From positions 3,100,001 to 3,164,000 of the forward strand of contig CM065314.1 in NCBI GenBank assembly GCA_033032175.1: 64,000 bases of DNA, read 5' to 3'. Both the position numbers and the translations under genes were made by a program. Source of the DNA: Saturnia japonica (lineage: Eukaryota; Arthropoda; Insecta; Lepidoptera; Saturniidae). Under the pieces are notes generated by a model. That model searched no databases. It was not told the origin of the DNA and saw only the letters and a program-made list of their open reading frames with translations. The first letter of the stretch is position 1. The number at the start of each line of letters is the position of its first letter. Shown piece after piece: positions 30,486 to 41,682 of the stretch.

Positions 30486-31488
30486 TTCAAAGTAAAAGCG
30501 TACCTACAGTACAATTTATAAAGATGTTTGTACGATAGTACAAATTTAAGAAATACAATGCATTATTTTTGTTCTCACCAAAAGTAACACATATTAAATA
30601 ATTATAAAATTTTGGCCTTCCTTATACAACAAATAATATAAATTATCTAGATTATCAGTCCTAAGCCTGACCGAGTATGAAACACACAACAGTACCTATA
30701 TTTATTAACTTAATTGCAAAAGGTACAATTTTTTTTTTCATTATTGTAGGTACGATCAGGTACAATCATAAAATAACCTATTTCTCTGAAACAATTTTCA
30801 TTCAATTTCATTTCATTTTGAAAATGTTCATATCTATACCAGCAATACTCATATTATATTAGCAACGATTAAAAGATTCAATAAATAAACATACAATTAT
30901 ATAGTTCATTGAACTAGTGAAAGTGAAACAACCGAACGTCCTACCAATTTATCTGTTTCGTCACTGAACTGAACTAGCGTGAAGACCTGAACTAGATCGA
31001 TCATTGAACTAATGAAATAAAAGAAAGATGTAGTTCGACCGCAACGACTAAAATATAATAAGTAATATTAAATGAAAATGATGTTATGATATAATATTAA
31101 ATTATGATAATATCTTTTGATTTCAGTGACACATTCTGCATTTCTGCGCAAACCTTAAAGTATTATTTCATTAGAATTAATATATATACATTATATAATA
31201 CATTTATATTTATACATATAATAATAATAACAAATATATAAAATAAACAAAATGTTTAAATATTATTATATAAATAATATAAATTAAAATAAAAATAATC
31301 ACAAAGCGCGCGCAAAAGAACATTGCACGCACTTTTTCAAAAATTTTCTGAAGAGCTGTTAAATCGAAATCTGTAGGCGACCGATTGGGTACACACACTT
31401 TTGTTCAACATATCATTATGTAGTTTCATTCCAGTACAGCGACATCTATTGAGAACAAAAGACATTATTATCCACGGAATTATTCCTC
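30486..31488. other. Unassigned AT-rich DNA
   Basis: No gene. A 61-codon ORF at 30677-30862 and a 62-codon ORF at 31210-31398 are low-complexity chance frames. Confidence 0.4.
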
Positions 31489-31742
31489 GTTAGCCTAGTG
31501 ATCGTAAGCGCGACTGCTATGAGCGAGGTCTTGGGTTCGAATCCCAGGTCGAGAAAATTTTATTGGGTTTTTCCTATGAAATTCTCAGTAGCAGCTCGAA
31601 GTTTGGTTTCGTGCCCGATTAATTGCAATAGGCTCGCCCCCTATTACATGGGACCTAAAACCATACTCGGCGAATTGTGGGTGTACATTAGTACAGTACA
31701 CCTCTGCCTAACCCTTCGGGGAATACAGGCGTGTTGGTATTG
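31489..31742 (+). mobile_element. SINE-A, plus strand, complete head
   Basis: The head gttagcctagtgatcgtaag contains the A box; the B box ggttcgaatcc is at 31534-31544. The body passes gggtttttcctatgaaattc, tcagtagcagctcgaagttt, aataggctcgccccctatta, cacctctgcctaacccttcg and ends gggaatacaggcgtg. Its intact promoter boxes make this the best SINE-A reference copy here. Confidence 0.85.
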
Positions 31743-32327
31743 TTGGCAACCCAACAATACAATTTTTTGTAATCTTGCAACATTGTACAATTAAATTCTC
31801 TCTTCCGCTTGAACCGCCATCGAGGTGATGGAGAGTGAATTATCGTGGAATTTTGATTTATCCTTTTGAAGTATCAGCTACCTAAATCTAATACAGTCGA
31901 CACATACATTAATAAACAGGTATGTTATGTTAATTATTATAATTTACACCACGTCTTCAGTTAGGGTGTCAATAAAAAGTTAAAAGATCTTTGTTGGAAA
32001 TTTTGGAATGTTCTAAGTATCTCAATAGTATTAAAGTAATATATTGTTGTTTGGACTCGGTCTTTTTGATGATGATTATAAAAAGTTTATAGACTATAAT
32101 ATTGTGTCCACTTCATAATTTATTATACTTTACATCGATCTTTGCCTCATAAATCCACATTTAATGATAAGTCAATTGTTTTCACATACCTACCCTTCTT
32201 GAAATTCCAGGAATATCTATGACAGATTTATCAAGGAAACCGTATAAAGCAAATGGACACGACACCGAAGCTTCTAAGATCGCATCGTATAGGAAGGACA
32301 CCATTACATAAAAAAAGCAATATAATC
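31743..32327. other. Unassigned DNA
   Basis: No feature recognised. Confidence 0.4.
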
Positions 32328-32503
32328 TTATTATATTAAGTGAGCAATTCTTGTTTAAATATGTAATTGGTTTCTCAAAAACGGCTTCAACGATTTCGAC
32401 GAAACTTTGCATTTAGATAATGTTTTACATTCCAAGTTTACCTAGATAGGCTTTTTTTTTAATATAAGACACCGAACACAGCTCAGCATCACAGATATTA
32501 GAT
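32328..32503 (+). repeat. L element
   Basis: ttatattaagtgagcaattc, tggtttctcaaaaacggctt, gaaactttgcatttagataa, cattccaagtttacctagat and agacaccgaacacagctcag. It is colinear with 18326-18490 and more complete. Confidence 0.65.
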
Positions 32504-32589
32504 TATTTATATCTCACAAAATCTTTTATATTATTATTACACTTTTATTATTTGAATAAAACTCGCATTAAATATAAAAATATTATCGT

Positions 32590-32947
32590 AGATTTTTATT
32601 ATTTAAGATATGTTATATATTATCATTATATTAATACGTCAAGCAAAAACTTTGCATGCAACTTCAGCATGGTTAAAGTTTATGTGGAGAAAGAGTGCAG
32701 AAAGCTAAAATTTATCTATAATATCTGTTACTAATATATTAAATTAAATTAACTAATACTGAGAATCCTAACCCGACCATTGCAATTGAACTTAGACCCC
32801 CAAAATATTGACATTGTCACTCAATGAAGATTGACAGCAAGTGATATAATATTCATTGTTCAGGTTCATACTGCAAATGTCAAACAGAAAATAGTCTATG
32901 ATTAAAAAGTCGCTGGTCGAATTTCGATCATTGGGCGACCGCTAGTA
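32590..32947 (-). mobile_element. D element, complete, uninterrupted copy
   Basis: Distal part: attaatacgtcaagcaaaaa, ggttaaagtttatgtggaga, gcagaaagctaaaatttatc. Proximal part: cttagacccccaaaatattg, gacagcaagtgatataatat, and the end gggcgaccgctagta. It serves as the empty-site reference for the D copy broken by SINE-A at 43971. No ORF. Confidence 0.7.
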
Positions 32948-33049
32948 TGTATAAATGATCACGGTATTTCTACATTTCATTAAAACAATATAGTTTTAAC
33001 AGAGCTCATAAACAAACATGTACTTAAATGTATTTATTTTTACAACCTT

Positions 33050-33275
33050 TTTTAACGGACTTCAAAAAAGGAAGAGGTTCTAAATTCGAATGCATAAATT
33101 ATAGTCATATAACGTATAGTTGTAATAAGTCATAACTTCTTTGTTTATGAACCGATTTGGATGATAATTTTTTCGTTTGATAGTGCTTCATTTTAATTTC
33201 ATTGGCATTGGACCTTCGACTTCAAAGATACACCAGAAAAATTATAAAAGTTTGTTTTATTTTCTCGTTAAAAAT
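33050..33275 (+). repeat. E element
   Basis: aacggacttcaaaaaaggaa, ggttctaaattcgaatgcat, cataacttctttgtttatga, ttcattggcattggaccttc and acttcaaagatacaccagaa. The full E order is kept. Confidence 0.7.
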
Positions 33276-33299
33276 TGTCTGCGTCCATTCGTATGAGTA

Positions 33300-33725
33300 T
33301 TTAACATTAAATTTTGACAAACCATTTTTCAATCACTTCCTGGTATCCGATTGAGATGAAATTCGGCATATGTATGTAAGTTCCATGACAGTGCAATATT
33401 ATGGTACCATGGAGCTGATCTGACGATGGAGTCGGGATGTAGGGAACTCCTTTATTGCAAATGGTAGGACAGCCGAATTTGAGCTAGTTCGTTTTGTAAC
33501 CATTAGTACTTTCTATTGTACGTGATGACGAGGGCCTGGAGATGGAGCCAGAAGATTGCCATTGGAAATAGCTGAAGGAATGTGCAAGGATAGTTGAGTT
33601 TGGGCTCGTTTATTTTGCTTTCATAAGTACCTTCCGTTACACATGATGAGAAAACTCTAGAGATAGAACCGAGCGATCAACACTAGAACTTCTTGATGGC
33701 AAATAACCTTGATCCTTTTTTTTCA
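33300..33725 (+). repeat. S element with ~117-bp internal tandem units
   Basis: Unit starts are gatggagtcgggatgtaggg (33426), gatggagccagaagattgcc (33542) and gatagaaccgagcgatcaac (33662), each followed by an equivalent of gtttgggctcgtttattttg and a YGTTACACATGATGA-like link. The array of two and a half units follows a lead with gattgagatgaaattcggca. Non-coding. Confidence 0.55.
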
Positions 33726-34369
33726 ATAAATATCAATAATACTGCTCTCTACATACCTGGCCTCTAATTTATTTTGGGTTGCATCGTGTTTAAGGCTCCC
33801 AAATATATATATTTTAGTAGCCAAGTCAGACAAGATAGCCCTCTTCGAGAGAGTCAGTGGATTTGTCTTAGCAAGAACTTAATCTGTTAATAGTAATCAT
33901 AGTCTCTCTATGTAGTAGGAAAATCTATATCCAGATTTCTGCTATCATTTTTCTATCAATATTAACATTTTTTTACGTTTCATTACATAGTGTTTTTATT
34001 TTTCGTTTTAATTCTTCGCTGTACAGATATTTTGTTTCAAAAGCTAAGATCCAATATCTATCTCACAAAATTGAAGAACTCTAAAAATTTTACTCTGGAC
34101 CCGGGAGTGATCGCTGCAAACTGTCAGGGAAAAATCCATGCTATATATGTTCTACAGAAAATGAAAAGAATGAGAAATATTACTGAAATTTAAGTTGCCA
34201 TAAAGAAATAAAATTGAATTATAATAATTGCGAACATTTTGCATACTATATATTGTAAACAATCTTTCTTCTAACTTTGACTTTTTTGATTTTTATACAT
34301 TACATATTTTTAATACTTACCTAGTTCATTGACATAATCTGTAATAATTTTATATTATCTGAAATTTGT
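33726..34369. other. Unassigned DNA
   Basis: A plus ORF at 33990-34193 ends KIHAIYVLQKMKRMRNITEI. It has no recognised domain, and the LINE-like tail downstream may or may not belong with it. Confidence 0.35.
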
Positions 34370-34525
34370 AATTTTTTTTGTATTGTTTCAAATATTCATG
34401 TCTACTAGTGCATGTTGTGATTGCCTTAAAGGCATTGCATTCATCCTTAAAACTGTTTTTTTTTGTTTGTAATTGGGTTTAATGCACTGGCCGCTGGTGG
34501 TCCAAATAAATAAATAAATCTAACG
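34370..34525 (+). mobile_element. LINE 3' UTR with (AAAT)n tail
   Basis: gtaattttttttgtattgtt, catgttgtgattgccttaaa and ggccgctggtggtccaaata lead into aaataaataaataaat. This is the layout of a non-LTR element 3' end with a simple-repeat tail. No coding part is attached. Confidence 0.45.
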
Positions 34526-34869
34526 GCTGTCATATTAGTTAAAAAGTAGGCATATTAGCAGATAGCGCACCTACATGTTAGTTTTAAATCTATGTTTTGT
34601 CAACAGTGTGGTTGATAAGCTTTAAAATGAGGTTCAAATCAGTAATTTTGATGGAGAATTGTAGTAGATAATATGGCGTTGCCACAAAAAAAGCTTTTTA
34701 TATAATATATAGAGATACTTATTGGATAATTTAAAGTAAATATGTCGCATGAAGATGTTAAAATGGAGCTCTGATCAAATTCATCAATTCATGGATGATT
34801 AAGCCCTGTATAAACTATTATTTGCATATCTATGACCGTTTTCCAAAATACCTGAGGAGGACCTGAGAA
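34526..34869. other. Unassigned AT-rich DNA
   Basis: No feature recognised. Confidence 0.4.
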
Positions 34870-35165
34870 AATACATGCAGAAACGGACTGTCCTTATTGT
34901 GAATTATGAAGACGTTACTAAGGACACCGAGCCCCTTCAGCCTCGCCTACTTTATTTTGTGCAAGCGTTTTAAAGTGCTCTTTAAACTAATCCTTTCTTC
35001 TCCCTTCCATAAAAGGACCGTATAAACTGGGAACGGAGGACTTGTTCGCAATATGTTTGCATTTTCATAAAGTTGTATGTCTACAGGCTAGTCTGCTCTC
35101 TCTTTCGGGTCCTTCAAGTTTATTATGAAGAGGCATTTATACAGTTCGGCAATTACAGCCATAAC
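34870..35165 (+). pseudogene. Jockey/CR1-like LINE C-terminus, copy 3 (very decayed)
   Basis: Readable pieces are FKLILSSPFHKRTV and, downstream, FGSFKFIMKRHLYSSA, matching NQIHSSPFHNRTTR and DIRSFKRNVKRYLC of the two better copies. Stops and frameshifts lie between. Confidence 0.4.
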
Positions 35166-35354
35166 TTACGATGAATTATCGTTCTTTCAATATTAGTTGG
35201 CTTAAGGTCAGATACAGCAAAATCACTTAGGAATACTGAAACTAAAAAATCGGAATAATATTGACAGAAATATTCTACAGATTTTTAAATTATTTATAGC
35301 TTTAATGTTCTGGTCACAATCTCAACGAATGATTAGTGATAATGGGGCCCAAAA
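35166..35354. other. Unassigned DNA
   Basis: No feature recognised. Confidence 0.4.
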
Positions 35355-35525
35355 GAATAACGTGTTAAGCCTAGTGGGAAATTGGATATCAAGTACAGCT
35401 GCTGGAACAAACCTATAGTTGCTTGACGACAAATTGTCTACTTGAGGATGGTAGCTAGCCAGGCGAGCATTAGAAAACATATTTTTTCCTTCACCGAATC
35501 CTTCGGCTCATTGTAGAAGTAAAGC
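35355..35525 (-). mobile_element. SINE-B fragment, minus strand
   Basis: aagcctagtgggaaattgga, tcaagtacagctgctggaac, gatggtagctagccaggcga, cattagaaaacatattttt and ccttcaccgaatccttcggc are in the inverse SINE-B order. The head with its promoter boxes is missing. Confidence 0.65.
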
Positions 35526-36460
35526 AGAAATTGCTAATACAAGTAGACGATCAATAATGAAATACTATTGTCATTTAAAAGTATTATTTTATATAAACTA
35601 CCATTTATTTCCATTACTTATGAAGATACGATTCCATCACACTTCTGCCGAATCAAATCATAAACTAATAAAAGACATGCGAACGAACAAAAGGCAAAAA
35701 GGGAGTACAGCCGAAAAGGCAATTATATTAAAACAAAGCAAACGGGCCAAAGGAAAAATGGAATAAACAAAGAAGGCGGGAAAATCTCACATTTACAATT
35801 CAAGGAGGTTCAAACTTCCCTAATTGATTGTTTCGGGGCTCCCGAAAAGTCTTCTTTTAGAGGAGAAAAATTTATTAAAAAAAGCTTTCAAGGCCAGAAC
35901 GCGTACCGAGGGCTTTTGCAATAAATACTTCAGGGGATATAAATAATATATAATCACCACAAACATACTAACCGACCTGTCCGAAATAATGTTATAAGGT
36001 CTCTTACTTGAAAATATTTTGTCTATAAATCTGTTCATAGCATTCATAGTGAAAAATAAATAAATAATTATTTGTATATATTTCATCAATAGCGAGGCAC
36101 ATGCGAAATAAAATCATGTTTGATGAATTTTGACGAAGATTTAAGGGCGATATGTTGCTACCTCAGAAAAAATAACACCTATGAGAAATAATATGTAAAG
36201 ACAAGCAGATAAATATAATAATAATAATGAATAATAATGTTATACAAAATTATTCAGATCATAAAAGAGACGTCGTAAAATCCTTTGTTTAATCAGTAGT
36301 ATCGCAAATAGTAAAAAGCAACCAAACGCTGTGTGAATCGTACTGTATTTGAGTTTCTCTTTTATGTTCGTGGAATTACCTACAGTCACAAATTAATGGG
36401 ATTCTGGTTGAAATATGAACAAACTTATTGTTATCTGAACTGATGATTTTTATTTCCTAT
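35526..36460. other. Unassigned DNA
   Basis: Basic 69-codon frame at 35557-35766 and an 89-codon minus frame at 35820-36089 have no known motif. No repeat partner was noticed. Confidence 0.35.
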
Positions 36461-36764
36461 TAGTTGTGGGCGATTATGAATATGTCTCGAGATATCTAGA
36501 TTATAGCCGTTAGTAATTACTAAAATTAAGTTACTAATATTCAAATTTGATGTCGGTAGTCCAGCTCGGGAGACCTTTTTTCTTGTCTGTATACATTGCA
36601 TACAAGTTCTTTTAAAGAACTTCTTTGTTTACGACTGAATGAGAATTAGTAATACTAATAATTCTTAATGATATTTTCGATTATGAAAAGTAGTGATGAT
36701 TAATCAACATTATTAATAAGTAAATGTCTCGATTATGTAAGTCATTCTTGATCGCCCACCACTA
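36461..36764. mobile_element. O MITE, reference copy
   Basis: Left end tagttgtgggcgattatgaa; right end, inverted, tagtggtgggcgatcaagaa. The ends form an imperfect terminal inverted repeat of about 14-20 bp. The interior shares attatagccgttagtaatta and aaagaacttctttgtttacg with 6736-7052 and, weakly, 39560-39765. About 304 bp, non-coding. Confidence 0.6.
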
Positions 36765-36899
36765 GTTCATATGAGTTTCAAGTAGGGGCATTACTGTTGC
36801 TAATAACTTACTAAGGATTTTTTTAGCATGGCAAACAATAGTACTATGGGAAAGTGTAAAACTGTGAATAACTCGGCATTTGTAATTCCCAATACGTAG

Positions 36900-36990
36900 T
36901 GAGCCGGCCGCGACATGGTGATATTAAACCAGTGCCTTTTCTTGAGGAAAGGTCTTTGCCCAACAATGGGATATTTATTATACTTATTAC
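36900..36990 (+). pseudogene. Short RTE-like LINE 3' remnant
   Basis: gaggaaaggtctttgcccaa followed by caatgggatatttatta corresponds to the EEAFAQQWD-type end of RTE-like ORFs. Only about 30 codons remain. Confidence 0.4.
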
Positions 36991-37199
36991 TATCTCCATG
37001 TCTTATATTTTCTCAACAGCGTTTTTTTTTTTTAATTTTTTTTTTAAATATCATTCTAAAACTTATATTCCCCGCTATTGGCCAAACATAGACAAATAGT
37101 TTAAAATTAACATGTAGGAGATGTGGTTCCATATATTATTAATCTGTTTAAATAATAAAATTCCAGCCGTTAAATTGTTGACATTATGCCGTTATTATC

Positions 37200-37588
37200 T
37201 AAATAATGCCATCAATCGGGCACACGCGCGAATCCTGCTACCCCGCACCCGGTTATTTTAAATACAAAAATGCTTAATAAGGGTTATCCATATGAGATAT
37301 ACATAAGCTCTCCATGACATTTTTGTAGCTCTTTTAAAGATATAAGATTATGTAGTTCATTAATTTGATATATCTTATGGTTTACTCAGGTTATACCATT
37401 CAGCACCCGAATTGATTCACACACCACTTATTTCGTATTAATTAATTTATATTATTTGCGCGGAACCACAATTACTTTTCAAAAATAAAAGGTTAATCAT
37501 CTATACAAAAAATAAAATTGAAGTGTCTGTTTGTAATGTAAAAATAACCATTTTTTACTAAATGCATATGAAAGTATATACGATACAT
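37200..37588 (+). mobile_element. A element, rearranged (end inverted)
   Basis: The first part (catcaatcgggcacacgcgc, ggtttactcaggttatacca, attatttgcgcggaaccaca) is in plus orientation. The last 80 bp (gaagtgtctgtttgtaatgt, ctaaatgcatatgaaagtat) is the A 3' end in inverse orientation, compare 61455-61530. The 5' tip is missing. Confidence 0.6.
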
Positions 37589-38114
37589 GTTCGAGAAGGT
37601 TAGCGTAATATGTGCTGGACCTTTAATTCAATCAATCGTGAATCAATCCATCTTGAATCTATTGCTGCGATACACAGTAATTATTCTAACAACAAACAAA
37701 AGAGACTCACCTCGCCATGAGCGGGCGGTGACCTTGACCTTGCCCCGTCGAACTGGACTGCAGATTGTTAAGTATGTGTGTGTAGAGTGAACTGTGTGTA
37801 AGTGTGTGTGCAGCCTCAAATCCTACAGGACACTATCACGCAAGCAATCTGTTCATCAAAACCCTCCTGGGACACCAACTCAAATTTATACAATACAAAA
37901 ATTTCCATCACCGTAAATCATATATATCTCAGCGCTAGCCGGACGTCCGAAATGACGTATCGCGTACATAACAAACAAACGCGAGTTCACGGCCAAAGCA
38001 CGAAGTAGATTGGCTTACGTGCTAGCAGAGCCGTCGGACCGAGCTAGAGGGCGGGGCGGGCCGAACGATGCACCTGCCGTGCAATTCGCCAATCACAACG
38101 ATCGCGGCATCGTA
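37589..38114. promoter_or_regulatory. Less AT-rich, possibly regulatory patch
   Basis: 37690-38110 is markedly richer in GC and CG than its flanks and shows no second copy in the window. It contains tgaccttgaccttg (37729-37742), which on the minus strand is two fused AAGGTCA half-sites of the kind bound by FTZ-F1/ERR-type nuclear receptors, plus agggcggggcgggc (38047-38060) and ccaatcaca (38089-38097). Promoter or enhancer activity is inference only. The ORFs in it show no domain. Confidence 0.25.
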
Positions 38115-38522
38115 CGATGCGGCTAATGAATTTGTATTCCAAACAATACATATAACAAAATACCAATATTTAAAAATTGTGTCTGTCTGTCTGTTTGTTC
38201 CGGGTAATCTCCGAAACGGTTGGACCGATTTTGACGAGACTTTCACTGATATATAGCTGATTTTATAGAGAGTAACTTAGGCTACTTTTATTTTAGAAAA
38301 AAAAAAAACCGATCATGGTGAATCATTTCGGACGCTTAATTGGCTTACCATGAGTAAACCATAAGATTTATCAAATTAATATCAGATGTTGTCAAAAAAG
38401 TCACGAAGAGTCTTCTAAGGAACCTCCACAATAAGCATTGTTGTCTTTAAAATAACCAGGGAAGCAAGATTCGCGCGGGCATTCTGTAGTCCGCGTGAGC
38501 GAAGCCACGGGCAAAGCTAGTT
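38115..38522 (-). mobile_element. A element, minus strand, nearly complete
   Basis: ctgtctgtctgtttgttccg, tctccgaaacggttggaccg, taacttaggctacttttatt, ctaaggaacctccacaataa, cattctgtagtccgcgtgag and gcgaagccacgggcaaagct, ending at gctag followed by T. It is colinear with 61018-61560 in reverse. Confidence 0.75.
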
Positions 38523-38984
38523 TTTATATATAAATATGAATTTATGTAAGGGACCAATAGAAGAGAACTGGAATACGGGACACAAAATCAATTTTTATTC
38601 GGATCCGGTGAACCCACGTAGCTGTACTGTATATAAGTTATTTAATAAACATTAATTATAATATTAATTTTATTGTATTGATGAGTTGTTCATTAAATTT
38701 GCCAGAAGTGGAATAAAAGCCTGAGTAGTCAACCATTCATATGAGAAATAAGTCAATGTTTTTTCATACTTTATTTGTTTTAATATAGTCCGACTCAAAT
38801 AAACAACTGAAAAGCGCAATATTAATTTTAAAGAGCTGGGTTTTCCGTATGTTTCTTTTATATAATTTTTGTCTTACTCTAGGGTTGTCACGTTCAACTA
38901 AAAGTAATGATAATGCTTTTGTGATAATTTGAGATGATTTTTAAAATAGTTAATGGTCCGGATAGTGATAGTGTAATGATTTTT
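38523..38984. other. Unassigned AT-rich DNA
   Basis: No feature recognised. Confidence 0.4.
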
Positions 38985-39135
38985 TTTTTATACAACAAAA
39001 GTGGTAAACGAGTATATGGCCCACCTGATTGTAAGCGACTACAGACTTATGGCCTATGGACGCTTGTAAATACCTCACTATCGCGTCCACAGGAACACAA
39101 CACCAGTTGACTGCGATCTGTTTTAGGGCAAAAAT
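38985..39135 (-). mobile_element. LINE 3' end, minus strand
   Basis: Poly-T, then tatacaacaaaagtggtaaa, cgagtatatggcccacctga and cacaggaacacaacaccagt. On the minus strand this is the common lepidopteran LINE ending with gggccatatactcg and tataaaaaaaa. The related end in plus orientation is at 46490-46620. Confidence 0.5.
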
Positions 39136-39559
39136 CTACAAAGAAATTCTTTGCTCTACTTCACTTAAATGACAACGTGACAAAAAATGAAATGACGTGA
39201 CATTATAAAAAGTTATTTTTCTATTGCTCTTTTTTTTTATCCATATTTTGTTAGGATTTGACAACAAGCTTACTTAATGTGACTGACTATATGGTGAAAA
39301 ACGTTTAACGTTTTACATTTTTTGGTCGCACTGTCACTTGGACTCTTGGTTGGTTCGCCCATCGTGATTACTTGAAGTGATGACAGTGTAGTACAACCCG
39401 CACGAGTTAACTTGAGACCCGAGCGAAGTGTACGCTCCCCTGCCGATTCACACGCTGGTGATGATGATGATCAACCCATCACTACTCATAGCTAATCAGT
39501 TTATAGGAACGAACGTACGTTGCTGCTGATATAAGTATATAAGTGAAACTGCGCGCAGC
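39136..39559. other. Unassigned DNA
   Basis: No feature recognised. A ctggtgatgatgatga run at 39450-39466 resembles an RTE tail but lacks the preceding coding sequence. Confidence 0.35.
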
Positions 39560-39765
39560 CTCACAACTAATGCAATCATTCAGTTATGAAGATGTCTCGA
39601 TTATAAGCATTAGTAAAAACTAATTTATGGTTATCAATATCAGTAACGATTAATAATTTTTTTTTTTTAACTTTTCGTACAAGTATTTATAAAAAACTTC
39701 ATTTACGACAGAACGAGAATTAATAACAAAATAAAATATTTCGACAACCCTTCACTTTTACCATA
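39560..39765. mobile_element. O-related MITE, decayed
   Basis: gttatgaagatgtctcgatt, gcattagtaaaaactaattt and aaaaacttcatttacgacag align with parts of 36461-36764. The inverted ends are no longer clear. Confidence 0.4.
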
Positions 39766-39808
39766 GCGTCGGCCCAATTATTATAACAGTATTTTTATTT
39801 AAAAGTAC

Positions 39809-39817
39809 AGCAAACAT
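39809..39817. repeat. Target site duplication, left copy
   Basis: agcaaacat is repeated at 41613-41621 and brackets the RTE element. Confidence 0.7.
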
Positions 39818-39819
39818 AC

Positions 39820-41588
39820 GATGTCCGGTCTTACAATACCAAAAGTATTAAAGAGACGATAGAGCGGAATAAAGGCTCCAAAGTGTTCGCAAGGAATGCA
39901 TCTATTGGGCAGAGCCAGTTGACGAAGCTGAAAATGAATGATGGCAGCGTAGCGTCCACCAAGCCAGAGGTATTAAGGGAGATCGAAAGGTTCTATGGGC
40001 AGTTATATACCTCGTCAACTAAGCCTGTTACCAGCCCGGCTACAGATCCGAAAGCCGGGCTGACCCGAAACTATACCGAAGATATCCCCGACATCACCCT
40101 GTACAAGATTAGGATGGCCCTTAAGCAGCTTAAGAACAACAAGGCGCCGGGTGATGACGGAATTACATCAGAGCTTCTTAAAGCGGGTGGAACACCGGTA
40201 CTTAAGGTCCTGCAGAAGCTCTTTAATTCCGTTATACTCGAGGGTAAAACGCCGGAAACGTGGGGCGGCAGCGTGGTGGTCCTGTTCTTCAAGAAAGGTG
40301 ATAAAACCTTATTGAAGAACTATCGGCTCATCTCGTTGCTGAGCCATGTTTATAAGCTGTTTTCGAGGGTCATCACGAATCGTCTCGAGCACAAGTTTGA
40401 TGACTTCCAGCCTCCCGAACAAGCCGGTTTCCGAAAAGGCTTTAGCACCGTAGACCACATCTATACGCTGCGGCAGATTATACAGAAGACTGAGGAGTAT
40501 AATCTGCCTTTATGCTTAACGTTCGTGGACTACGAAAAAGCCTTTGATTCGGTCGAAACCTGGGCAGTGTTGCAGTCTCTCCAGCGATGCCGTATTGACT
40601 ATCGATATATCGAAGTGTTGAAGTGCTTGTACAACAACGCCACCATGTCGGTCCGAGTACAGGAGCAGTGCACGAAGGCAATTCCTTTGAGAAGAGGCGT
40701 TAGACAGGGAGACGTACAATCTCCAAAACTGTTTACCGCCGCTCTAGAGGACGCCTTCAAGCTCTTGGAATGGCAAGGACTCGGCATCAATGTTAATGGC
40801 GAGTACATCACTCACCTTCGATTTGCTGACGACATCGTAGTCATGGCAGAATCGCTGGAAGATCTTGGCACAATGCTCGATGGCCTCGACAAAGTTTCTC
40901 AACAGGTGGGCCTTAAAATGAACATGGACAAGACGAAAATCATGTCGAATATCCATGTGGTGCCCACCCCAGTATCAGTAGGGAACTCTTGTCTAGAAGT
41001 TGTTGAAGAATATGTCTACCTGGAACAAACAGTCCAGTTAGGTAGGTCCAACTTTGAAAAAGAGGTCAGTCGACGAATCCAACTCGGCTGGGCAGCGTTC
41101 GGGAAACTGCGCGACGTCTTCTCGTCCAAAATACCTCAGTGCCTCAAGGCGAAAGTCTTTGACCAGTGTGTGTTGCCAGTGATGACATACGGCACAGAGA
41201 CGTGGTCGCTCACTGTGGGCCTCATAAGAAAGCTCAAGGTCGCTCAGCGAGCTATGGAGAGGGCTATGCTTGGTGTTTCTCTACGAGATCGAATCAGAAA
41301 TGAGGAGATCCGTAGACAAACTAAGGTAACCGACATAGCCAAAAGGATTAGCAAGTTGAAGTGGCAGTGGGCGGGCACATAGTTCGGAGAACTGACGGCC
41401 GTTGGGGCAGAAAGGTTCTCGAGTGGAGACCACGCACCGGAAAGCGCAGCGTAGGACGGCCCCCCACTAGATGGAAAGACGACATAATAAAGGTCGTTGG
41501 GAGCCGTTGGGTGCAGGCCGCACAAGATCGGTCGCTCTGGAGATCTATGGGGGAGGCCTATGTTCAGCAGTGGACGTCCTGCGGCTGA
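39820..41588 (+). pseudogene. RTE reverse transcriptase, truncated, one frameshift
   Basis: The open frame runs from 39820 without a stop to TAG at 41380-41382 (520 codons). The protein still reads SKVFARNASIGQSQL (linker), NNKAPGDDGITSELLKAG and FFKKGDKTLLKNYRLISLL (fingers), FVDYEKAFDS (codons 235-244, first catalytic aspartate), RRGVRQGDVQSPKLF, and LRFADDIVVM (codons 333-342, the catalytic FADD box), then LKMNMDKTKIM (thumb side) and SLRDRIRNEEIRRQTKVTDI. After WQWAG near 41375 one base is missing; the conserved continuation HIVRRTDGRWGRKVLEWRPR to YVQQWTSCG lies in the next frame and stops at 41586-41588. The endonuclease half is absent, so the copy cannot move on its own. It replicates RNA into DNA when intact; here it is a relic. 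Confidence 0.93.
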
Positions 41589-41590
41589 AA

Positions 41591-41612
41591 TGATGATGAT
41601 GATGATGATGAT
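41591..41612 (+). repeat. (TGA)n microsatellite tail of the RTE element
   Basis: Seven and a half TGA units directly follow the end of the ORF. Confidence 0.85.
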
Positions 41613-41621
41613 AGCAAACAT
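41613..41621. repeat. Target site duplication, right copy
   Basis: agcaaacat, identical to 39809-39817. Confidence 0.7.
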
Positions 41622-41682
41622 GCAGACTGTCTACAATCGCATATGGACAGCTACAACGTCAGGGCTAGGACCTAGGAGGTTT

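Larger units (their letters stand above)
39818..41612 (+). mobile_element. RTE-clade LINE, 5'-truncated, with (TGA)n tail
   Basis: A 1.8-kb insertion bounded by the 9-bp duplication agcaaacat. It begins inside the ORF (apurinic endonuclease domain and 5' end lost, as usual for LINEs). A 3' UTR of almost zero length leads straight into (TGA)7-8, the simple-repeat tail typical of RTE elements. The long open frame makes it the youngest autonomous-type element of the window. It is GC-richer than its surroundings. Confidence 0.9.

Noticed and set aside
31489..31560. Possible tRNA gene with B box ggttcgaatcc
   Set aside because: It is the head of SINE-A, which is repeated at four other places and continues into the shared body.
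39450..39470. Second RTE insertion (gatgatgatga run)
   Set aside because: No RTE coding sequence precedes the run, so a simple repeat is enough.
40071..41621. Minus-strand ORFs across the RTE element
   Set aside because: They are shadows of the plus-strand reverse transcriptase.
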